A stretch of DNA of 64,000 nucleotides from Bedellia somnulentella (lineage: Eukaryota > Arthropoda > Insecta > Lepidoptera > Bedelliidae), in contig OY755175.1 in NCBI GenBank assembly GCA_963576735.1, positions 15,454,401 through 15,518,400 on the forward strand, read 5' to 3'. This document shows, in pieces, positions 57,101 through 64,000 of the stretch (positions are counted from its first letter, which is position 1; every line of letters begins with the position of its first letter). Both the position numbers and the translations under genes were made by a program. Below the pieces are notes generated by a model. The model was not told where the DNA came from. It was given only the letters and a program-made list of their open reading frames with translations, and did no database searches.

Positions 57101-58951
57101 TTGCCCGCGCAACCGTTACTCAAAAGTAAGCCTTATAGCATGATTCAGTATTCAAGTGCGAGGACAGGACGCGATGGTTTTTTTCATGTATAAGTTTGGT
57201 GTTTCTATATCGATTTCAATGTTATTTTTTTATTTAATAGGTAATAATGTAAATATACCAACAACCTTTATTTTACCATCTTTTCCCCACTTAACTTCCA
57301 AACGTGGCTAAGGAATTTCTTATTCCTTAGCTCTGGCTACCCCTTCTAAGGATCTATAGCCGTGAGTATATGTATGCATGTTGTTGCATAGGTAATTTTG
57401 AATTTGAGATGAGTGAGAGTATTATAAACGTAAGACAAAAAAAATACAATCAGAATGATCTGAACTGCTAAGCTATCAGGAGTTGCACGTGTTACTGTGA
57501 GTCAACCATAAAAGATCGACATATGCTGTTCATGGATATTTTTTAGACAATTTTATGTGGAATATATCCGTAATCCATAATTTCTATGTAACTCTAACCA
57601 TTAAAGCTGCACACGTAACGGAAGCTTAAAAATGGAGTAATTTCTCATGTTTTCCCAAAATTTCCCGAAATTCCCCTTCATTTCTCTATTGGAAAGTATA
57701 CTATAACCTCCCTAAAAGTAAGAAGAATAATTTTACCAAGTTTCGTTGAAATCCGTCGAGTAGTTTTTGTTTCCATAAGGAACATACAAACCGACAGACA
57801 GGCAGACAAAAATTTTACTGATTGCATTTTTGGCATCAGTATCGACCACTAATCACTCCCTGATAGTTATTTTGAAAATATATTTAATTTACAGAATTGA
57901 CACCTCTACAGATTTATTATAAGTATAGATTAATTAATATTATGTATTGTTACGCTTGTCTAATAAAATCGCTAAGTTTAATTAATTTCTATGCCAAGAA
58001 AAAAATGAAAAGATCTTAAATTTTTGAACGGTGAGTTTTGTTATATTTTATAGAAAAAGGTGAAAAGAGTGCATGAATAAATTACCTTCGAGTGACAACA
58101 AGATTCTTCATGAGTAGCTCATGAACTTTGGTTAACACAAACACTATGGTATTAAAACGTTTTCTGTCTCCCTTTTCAGAATAAACAATTGTTGTCTTTT
58201 TAGCGTCATTAAAAGATTTTAACGTGACTCTGAAATAGAAAGAGACATGCATTTACATCGAATAAGGTAAGGTAAATTTAATACTGTGGGGAATGGCAGT
58301 TCATTTTGTAAACTTAAGTATTAACTTGTAAACATTTATATTTATTTATTCTTATTCAGTTTGATCAGATTTTAAATATATTCGTAATGTTTTTATTCTT
58401 CGTAATTATTTATTTACATTATGAATTTTTTTATGTATGTGTATGAGGTGAGGGTGGCTTCACCCACCTATCCAAATCATATATGCAGTTGGTCCAAAGT
58501 CTCTGATTGCGCACCACTATTTTAGGAGTTACATTTATTTCCGCACTTTTATTTATACTTTCTAAAATATGCTCTATTTTCTTGATAGCTAATGCTTTAA
58601 TTGTATTTACTTCTTCAATGTGGCTAACGCATGCCGTTGCTGAAGCTGGAATTAAGATAATTAATTGTCACCAAATATATAAACTTTCTACTCTTTAATG
58701 TGTCTCTATTCCTTACCAGTCACAGCTTCAGTTGAAATAGTAATCAGTTTTCTAACTTCATGGAAGTTTAGTTTTCTATTGGGTAGAGCCAATCTACTTT
58801 CAGTATCGTTGCATACGTCTGACATCTGTTTTATTCCAAAAAGATTATTTATCGCTACTACAAGTTTAGGATTTTGTTTGAACGGTGAAGGTTCAATTTG
58901 ATCCACATCTCTCCGCCATACTTCAATACCAATACCATTTAAATATTCCAT
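51015..58951 (-). CDS. SPO11: SPO11 meiotic DNA double-strand-break protein, 8 coding exons, 448 aa
   Basis: Exons on the - strand: 58951-58717, 58645-58468, 58229-58086, 54430-54237, 53902-53757, 52955-52818, 52076-51905, 51154-51015. All introns are GT-AG and 1347 nt close in frame. Seen: the winged-helix segment TRRELFYQNV with catalytic Tyr190, CCILEIPPWNLGIVATAKGL, and Toprim residues Glu275 in ILVVEKDAIFQKLLDE and Asp328/Asp330 in ALVDADPHGFE. The C-terminus aligns with the LTKRD...L..RPY and KAE blocks. SPO11 cuts DNA by forming a 5'-phosphotyrosyl link to start meiotic recombination. About 80-85 N-terminal residues have no counterpart I recognise in human SPO11 (396 aa), so the exact start is less sure. 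Intron 3 (3.65 kb) is filled with nested transposons. Confidence 0.92.
51346..51675 (-). mobile_element. Two RTE-type LINE 3' fragments
   Basis: 51346-51440 and 51520-51675 are reverse-complement copies of the RTE terminus (CGCCATAA..., GATTCTGGCAAACC..., and HLDQIENVLKREGD). They lie in SPO11 intron 7. Confidence 0.65.
51905..52076 (-). CDS. SPO11: SPO11 exon 7
   Basis: AQSHISSTLVCSSLQLLGAT then LSPQEARLTLTELDKRKL and SLLKRPYLD. Matches 'P..RWLG..PSD' followed by 'LT..D..KL..IL.RPY', although the RWLG word has diverged to QLLG. Acceptor AATTTTCAG, donor GTAAGT. Confidence 0.9.
52077..52817 (-). other. SPO11 intron 6 with unexplained frames
   Basis: Open frames on both strands (+ 52016-52228 and 52225-52479; - 52710-52498, Cys/Tyr-containing, ending AEQICR). 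None matches SPO11 or any family I know. May be a decayed insertion. Confidence 0.35.
52818..52955 (-). CDS. SPO11: SPO11 exon 6, Toprim DxD
   Basis: GKGYPDVCTRQLLSRL then ALVDADPHGFEIFLTYKYGS; GKGxPD.(N/C)TR and VDADPHG(I/F)EI are SPO11/TopoVIA signatures. Acceptor ACATTCCAG, donor GTGAGA. Confidence 0.96.
53085..53529 (+). mobile_element. RTE-type LINE C-terminal fragment with tail
   Basis: MRNSVIHEQCGVKDDIV, MLRWFGHIEKMSD, RANLEGNVRG and MKRLMDVNQDREFCQDRAKW, with internal stops, ending GGGTAAGTATATGTACGTATG. Lies in SPO11 intron 5. Confidence 0.85.
53757..53902 (-). CDS. SPO11: SPO11 exon 5, Toprim Glu
   Basis: TLIPQDVMGIKEFKS then AKYILVVEKDAIFQKLLDE; the Glu of VEKDA is the first metal-binding Toprim residue. 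Ends PVIIIT. Donor GTAATC. Confidence 0.95.
54237..54430 (-). CDS. SPO11: SPO11 exon 4, catalytic tyrosine
   Basis: RELFYQNVTRLASQSNLDVA then CCILEIPPWNLGIVATAKGL and VAGPLTMHTRDGTVIDCMTS. The FY dipeptide corresponds to the (Y/F)Y of R(D/E)(I/L)YY, where the second Tyr attacks DNA. Acceptor CTTTTCCAG, donor GTAAGA. Confidence 0.95.
54524..54762 (-). mobile_element. SINE-like repeat in SPO11 intron 3
   Basis: ACATACATATACTCACGGCT to CTATTCTAAGCCGACACTAC, full length. Starts about 94 bases upstream (in transcript sense) of exon 4. Confidence 0.85.
54808..54976. repeat. Head-to-head pair of tRNA-like SINE heads (palindrome)
   Basis: Two opposed copies of a tRNA-like unit with a perfect B box GGTTCGATTCC (+ at 54934-54944; - at 54842-54832) and shared tails CGCCTGTGT...TTTCCTTT. 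The left unit also has an A-box-like TTCAATTGGCAGAGCG; the right unit starts at GAGAGCGACGG. Neither has a complete acceptor stem, so they are not tRNA genes. Confidence 0.75.
55042..55286 (+). mobile_element. SINE-like repeat in SPO11 intron 3
   Basis: CGTGTAGTGCTGGCTAAGAA to CGTGAGTATATGTATGTATA. Full length. Confidence 0.85.
55436..57077 (+). mobile_element. TRIM: miniature LTR retrotransposon, broken by a MITE
   Basis: LTR1 spans 55436-55607 (TGTGGGAGTCATGTTAGAGC ... GTTTCCACA, 172 bp). The internal region is only 206 bp (55608-55813), with a TGG-starting segment just inside LTR1 (primer-site position) and a purine tract AGGAGGGGAG before LTR2. LTR2 starts at 55814, is interrupted at 55838-56921, and resumes to about 57077. 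A possible 5-bp flank ATACA occurs at both outer ends. No coding capacity. Confidence 0.8.
55838..56921. mobile_element. TIR element with 9-bp target duplication (Mutator-like MITE?)
   Basis: Starts CGGCTATTCCCAGTAGTC and ends with the reverse complement GACTACTGGGAATAGCCG. Flanked by AGAGCGCAC on both sides (55829-55837 and 56922-56930), and the uninterrupted sequence is seen in LTR1. The ends are long and internally palindromic (repeats of CCAGTAGTC / GACTATTGGG). A 9-bp duplication fits Mutator-like elements. Confidence 0.85.
57258..57380 (+). mobile_element. SINE-like repeat, 3' half
   Basis: CCAACAACCTTTATTTTACC to GAGTATATGTATGCATG. 5'-truncated. Confidence 0.8.
58086..58229 (-). CDS. 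SPO11: SPO11 exon 3
   Basis: VTLKSFNDAKKTTIVY, KRFNTIVFVLTKVHELLMKN and VVTR. It covers the conserved helix before the catalytic Tyr ('F...L..L..I..L......TKR'). Acceptor CTATTTCAG; the donor GTAATT is weak but keeps frame. Confidence 0.88.
58468..58645 (-). CDS. SPO11: SPO11 exon 2
   Basis: ASATACVSHIEEVNTIKALA, then IKKIEHILESI and VVRNQRLWTN. The NR..W.N word and the preceding helix match the start of conserved SPO11 (NRSSWEN in mammals). Ends two bases into Arg138; donor GTGGGT. Confidence 0.85.
58717..58951 (-). CDS. SPO11: SPO11 exon 1 (N-terminal extension)
   Basis: Starts MEYLNGIGIEVWRRDVDQIE and ends TISTEAVT plus one base; donor GTAAGG. An acceptor-like TTTTTTAATTGTAG ends at 58957, so an upstream untranslated or coding exon is possible. 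No domain recognised here. Confidence 0.65.
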
Positions 58952-58956
58952 TAGAT

Positions 58957-60934
58957 CTACAATTAAAAAAATATTAAATTCCAAACAAAAAACAACCGTG
59001 AATAGGTACTCATTTGAGCATTCAATAAATTCATCTATTGAGCTGTATACAACAGATTATCATTGACAAATATAGCCGATAAAACCCATTAAAATAGACC
59101 AAGACAGCGGCAAAAGTGACGATGATCCCTGCTTAAACAGTGGTGAGATGTTTATCTAACCGCAAACAATAACACGGCGTCACAATGCCCGAGCTCGTAA
59201 AAGGCCCAAGAGACAATGGGGCAGTGGAGCTTCTCGACTGTTTTCACCACGAACAAGGCAACGGGACAGAATCTTCGTCGGTGGCAGATCCGCCTCGCGA
59301 GCTTGAAAAAAATGACACAATAGATTTAATCGAGAGATAGTTGGGGCAGGCGTCTCGAGGAGCAGATGACACGTCCGTGATGGCATCACAATACCCGTGG
59401 AGTGACGTCATAATAGCATCGAATTATCGCTCCCTCTTGTCTCAAGCAAATATTTAACATCAGACCCTATTTTGTCCTTCCTTGAACTATTAGACAATAA
59501 ATAACAAAGCTACTACTTGACAAATGATGAAGACCGTTAGGAGCCTGCTTTTGTCGCAGGTGACATATAGCTTGAGGTGTTGTTTATATTGTAATAAAGA
59601 TTTAATAATCTTTTTTGGAACTATCAACTATTGATTTATTATTATGAGGTAAAATAAAAAGCATTTGACATTATCAAGATGAGTTTCGATTATGAAAAAT
59701 TGCTGACATTCTAATAAAACTTTGTATTTTTTTGTAAACTTAATGCTCCCATGTATTTAAATTTGCCGCGTGTAGACGTGTATATAAACGACCAAGGAGA
59801 CATTAAATTACGTCGCCCTTATTTTATTTATCACATTAGTTAATCACTATTCGATATATTAAATTTTCAAAAAGTTTACAATCGATGGCAAGTAACTACT
59901 GTAATAAGATGTGAGAAAATAAAACTTTATAATAGTTCCCATTGGAACTCAGCGACTCCCCGATGAGTTTCGATAGCATCAGCGGGTGATAGCCCGCACA
60001 AATACCATACAAATTGCTCGATAGAACACTCATAAAGTGATTGTTGCAATTATTCGCGGAACCCTTTCGTGGCCGCCGATACTCGTGAAGGTGAGAAAAC
60101 TGTTATCTGCAATCGCGATCGTTTCCTTCTGCCCCAACTCTTTGACACATGGTGTGAGGCAACAATCATCGTGGCTGGATGGGAGGTCGCTAAGGGTGGC
60201 AGCTATTTCTTTGCCATTATTTTTTGTCACCATCTCCGCAACAGATACGAAACGGATAAGAAAAAACAAACTGTTTTTTTCACAACTGATAAACGATCTT
60301 ATATGCAAGTGCATTTAATGACTTCTTTTTATAACTGCTACAAACTAACAAGGTACCTACTGCTATGATTTTAACGTTTGGAATTATTAATGTTATTTAA
60401 AATTATATTCAAGTTGTAATTCGACATTTAGTATAGAAAGTAAAAGAGGATTATGCTAAAATGGCTGTAGTTAAATTACAATGCCATCCTACAAAGCATA
60501 TGTAGCTCACTAAATGGAATACATGCGAATACGAGTAAGTTAGAAAATAACACCTAGTCCTAAACGCTTCCCACAAAAGTATGCACTAGTACGGCCAGTG
60601 GAGTGTAATGGAAAGGCTACTGTTATTAAAATAGGAAATAACAGATTGATTGCATTGTGGCGCGAGTGGCGTTCGGCGTCGCAGCCGCGGGGCGCCGGCC
60701 AGAATGGACCACCATCGCGTTATCTAGATGGACGATACGTTGCCGCCTAATTGACTCTTCAAATGTTATTCTAATATGTCGATCTAATTGTACTGTGCTT
60801 GTCGTGTGAGATTTGTTCGATCGTTTATTGTAATAAGTTTGTAATGTTTCTTACTAATCAATCTAAAAAAGCAAGGTAATGCTAGTAGAGGCTGACCTTA
60901 CAGTCGGAGGAAACATTTGGGCTAAATTGAGAGT
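58957..60934. other. Region upstream of SPO11; no gene assigned
   Basis: The SPO11 promoter should lie here. There is a CRE-like TGACGTCA at 59403-59410. A + strand frame at 59187-59342 (MPELVKGPRDNGAVELLDCF...) and overlapping frames on both strands at 60030-60368 are unrecognised. A GC-rich island at 60655-60720 has no coding support. Confidence 0.35.
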
Positions 60935-61078
60935 TTGCTCAAAAAGGCGGGTGTCCGAACTATGAAGAATAAGAGAGCAATGTATGAAAATATTGATGGA
61001 TGTTAACGAAGCCAAAGAGGTTTACCAGGATCGTACAAATTGACGATCGATAGTCTCCTCCTAACCCAATGGGTACCA
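60935..61078 (+). mobile_element. RTE-type LINE 3' end fragment
   Basis: Degraded copy of the RTE terminus (KKAGVRTMKNKRAMYENIDG-like text, then CCCAATGGGTACC). No intact ORF. Confidence 0.65.
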
Positions 61079-63833
61079 AAAATAAAATCTGGTCACCGAA
61101 ATATTACGTAAAAGGTCTTCTATAACTAGACTCTTCAAAATATATACTTCTTTAAATGAGAACGCAATTTTATCTCGTAATAAAATCAGCATTAATAACA
61201 AAATGAGCCCACATTCCCATAGTACAGTGCTACAGTTTCTCACAATGACAAGTGCCTGTATACCGCACATTGCTATTATAAAGGAAACAATCGGAACAAT
61301 CGCAAGTACTCGTAATTCATTCATAAGTAGTATTCGTTACTGTAATGCTTGTAACAAAACTTAGGGTCATTTAATTTTAAGAAGCTTGGTTCTGTTTACG
61401 CGGAAAGATGAAATTTTTGTAGTTTCTCAATAAATTTTTGTAAATACGAAATAATAAGCGTACTGATTTAAAAATATTAAATAATTTTGAGTTTTGTTAT
61501 TGGCAAATATTGAGTGGTAGAGTTCGAAATTAGGAGGTGATTATTTTTTTGTTCATCAGTTGTTAGTTCTAGGTAAACTTTAATAAAGTATGTTATGTTA
61601 CGCGTATTACTTTTCAGCGGAAAAGTTGACTCCCTGAAGTTTCTAAGAGAAACTAAATCAATTAAGTGACCTAATAAAATTCTTTCGAAATTAATAAAAC
61701 ATAATCCCACATTGGCTGGGCTGTGAAGTGGCGACCTGCGGTGAAAGAGTTACAATCCCCACATATTACGGAACCGTTCCCACCCCACTCCACCCTACAA
61801 TCTGCTACCGGCTCTCAAACATTTACATTACTATAAAGCGACTGTCACATACTAAACGTTATAATTACGATGCTTTAGATTTATTGCACAAAACAATACT
61901 ATTCGAGGAAGCGCAACCCTTTGTTTCGGTGCGAACAAAAACTTAAAAACAGCGACGCTCATTTAGGGGGTAATTAATAGGACTTTCTCATAATAAACTA
62001 TACAATACGAGAAAAAAAACTTTCGGCTGGCATTTAAATACCAATTGAATATAAACTAGTAGAGTTTTTATAGACATTATAATATAATAATAATTTAGAT
62101 AAGTTGGAACGTAAAAAGTGGGTATCATTTTCTTACATCAATAAGCAGTCATTACAGATGTGTGGTAAAACATACACTATAATGACTAGTCCCTATTAAG
62201 GCATGAAGTCTAGAACTTGTAGAACAACTTCAGATTTAACAAATGCAAAAAGTACGTTTAATTGAACGAAGTAATATGGTTTTTATGGAACACACATTTG
62301 TTTATAGTTTTAGAATGTTAGTAGATACTATTTAAGCAGCCCACCATGGTTTCACTTGAGAGTGGCCTTTTATCACTCTTTATCGTCTTATCATTAACAA
62401 GATAAATACTTTTCATCCATATGAGTCTTTTTACGAATAAGTAACCTTTCTATCTACAGTTTCTGGTCAAAATTTTATCGATTAATTGTATTGCAATAGA
62501 TTAAATAGCAACTTTCTGAAATTACCCTATTCAGTAAATAGCTAAGGCTGAGGTGCCACAAGTACGTATTAATTTTATCTAATATTTAAGGTGGATTAAC
62601 ATACATAAAAGCTATGTTATTATAACATTTTTATTAGCATCTTTACCCCATTTTTAATAAGAGTTTAAAAATATATTTTTTATAATATTAATAAGTCTAT
62701 AAAGTCCCATAATATTACAGTTGAATTGCAAAATTATTGATTCGATGGTAATTAGATACAAAGTTAGAGATTCTTCAATCCCCATTAGGAAAGTAGTGTA
62801 GACAGGTGGTCCCAGCTTTGTGCAGCTGCTATACCATACTAGAAATAAAATTGATTTACTAGTATTTCTAGAAATACACAGATTATTCGTATCTAATACG
62901 CGCATAGTCGCAGTCGATGATTACTTATCTTAATCTATTTGCTACAATATGAATTTATAATTTTAAAGCCAGACGGCATAATCGTAAAAGACATACTTAC
63001 ATATAATTTTTCACTTAGTTTAATATGCACTTAATATTTGTATAGCACGTTAATGATATGAAAATGTTCCTACTGGTTTTTATTCGATAATGTACATTAT
63101 ATTTTAATAGTTTACAAGTTAAATGGGCGCCTAACGTTATTTTCAAGAATAAAATAATAAGTTTAAGTAAGTTTTATTTTTGTGCATTCTAAAATGAAAC
63201 ACGCTTTATAACAGTTCTTTTGACCGAATTCAAAATTAGAATGCATTTTGCGCGGTTTCGCGCGAGTGTTCATAATTTAAAAAAAAATATCTTCGAATAA
63301 AACCTTTTTGCTTAACATGAACTTTTTGAATATGATTTAAAACCTGTTTCGTAATGAAAGTCTATCGTTAATTTTATCTTATAATGTAGATTTAATGAAA
63401 TCATTTTCCTAAAAATTGTGGAATATTGAGTATTATTGTAAGGTAAGGAAGTTAGTATGGAAATTGCAAAAAAATCCTCCTATCTCTCCTTATGGTTAGA
63501 AGTGCCAAAAAGTTGTAGCCAGAGCTTTTGGAAGATGAGTGGGAACAAGATAGTACATAAAAGAAAAGATGATAAACAAGGCAGCTTTCCGTTTTGTATT
63601 CATTAACGTTTATATTACTTATTTGTGTATACTATGTACTAAAGCAAACGATGAAAAATTATGCTCCCCTATGTCAGACATGTGTAAATATTTCTAATTT
63701 ACACTTATAAATTTCAGGTCGCCTTCTACTTGTGTTTTTTTTCAGTACCGATATGCCGTAAAACAAAAACAACTTTCAAAAATACAAATGGAAATAAGTG
63801 ACGCGTGCTGTATTCACAATCCTCTCCGCTCAC
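61079..63833. other. No gene or clear element seen
   Basis: AT-rich DNA with short chance frames on both strands. A faint SINE-like trace occurs near 63480-63560. A pyrimidine tract with acceptor-like TTTTTTTTCAG at 63735-63745 is noted but unsupported. Confidence 0.45.
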
Positions 63834-64000
63834 CTATCCACGTGCGCGATGATAAACCGGTGTAGCGCAGTGGTGTGTGTCGCGACGCGACTCGGACTCG
63901 GTACCGCACCGAACCCTGGAGATACTATCTCGTCACTAACCCAGCTGTCACTGACACGCTTCTCTTCCACCGACAAGGAAATATGATTCTTAAAGCGTTG
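63834..64000 (-). other. Exon-like open segment at window edge
   Basis: On the - strand a frame is open from the window edge to 63834 (LSVEEKRVSDSWVSDEIVSP..., ...HRFIIAHVDR), ending at a strong donor AG|GTGAGC. GC content is higher than the neighbourhood. No family recognised; a + strand frame in the same DNA is also open, so this is only a candidate. Confidence 0.2.

Larger units (their letters stand above)
54978..57929 (-). mobile_element. Helitron (family 2) broken by nested insertions
   Basis: The - strand starts TCTATACTTATAATAAATCT at 57929 and ends GTGCGAAGCTGGGCCGTTCC then ACTAG at 54978. The pieces 57929 to about 57400 and 55040-54978 match the intact copy at 31768-32730. The roughly 2.3 kb between hold two SINE-like repeats and a TRIM. 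Fills SPO11 intron 3. Confidence 0.8.

Noticed and set aside
58507..58901. Two + strand frames as small membrane proteins
   Set aside because: They lie opposite SPO11 exons 1 and 2, which are supported by splice phase and homology.
60030..60368. Overlapping frames of 93-99 codons as a gene
   Set aside because: Three mutually overlapping frames on both strands with no recognised product, so chance openness is more likely.

Overview
The window looks like nuclear DNA from a moth or butterfly. It is AT-rich and intron-rich, has no operon-like gene spacing, and is dense in repeat types typical of Lepidoptera: RTE-type non-LTR elements with a (TATG)n tail, tRNA-derived SINEs, Helitrons beginning TCTATA and ending CTAG, and small TIR elements. 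Species cannot be assigned from the sequence alone. All coordinates and splice sites were read by eye.

Three protein-coding genes can be supported. (1) On the + strand, 8953-44305 holds a 16-exon gene for an 864-residue type II membrane protein of the dipeptidyl peptidase DPP6/DPP10 branch. Every junction keeps frame and uses GT-AG introns. The serine nucleophile is Gly (GWGYGG), while the Asp, the His and the substrate-binding Glu pair remain, so it is a predicted inactive DPP10-like protein. (2) On the - strand, 58951-51015 holds an 8-exon gene for a 448-residue SPO11 (TopoVIA-like meiotic double-strand-break protein), with the catalytic Tyr and Toprim acidic residues intact. (3) On the - strand, 49567-49169 is an intact single-exon ORF of 132 residues that I do not recognise, with AATAAA just after its stop. 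Genes 1 and 3 converge.

Layout: 1-8850 is repeat-rich DNA upstream of DPP10 (or its 5' noncoding intron) with a 200-base assembly gap and a perfect 65-bp hairpin. 8857-44305 is DPP10, whose introns carry two Harbinger-like elements, a hAT-like element, a 3-kb TIR element with TA flanks, two Helitron copies in opposite orientation, a Helentron deletion derivative with OTU and helicase remnants, and a perfect 188-bp inverted repeat. 44306-49150 is nearly free of recognisable repeats and may be a long 3'UTR or intergenic. 49169-58951 is the ORFan plus SPO11; SPO11 intron 3 is a nested stack of Helitron, SINE, miniature LTR element (TRIM) and a MITE. 59000-64000 shows only repeat scraps and an exon-like piece at the right edge.

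The most unusual observations are: degenerate copies of DPP10 exons 13, 14 and 15, each lying in the intron just downstream of its parent exon; a TRIM broken by a TIR element with a 9-bp target duplication; a roughly 245-bp SINE-like repeat (about 19 copies) sharing its 3' tail with the resident RTE element; and the perfect inverted repeats at 605-753 and 39163-39860.
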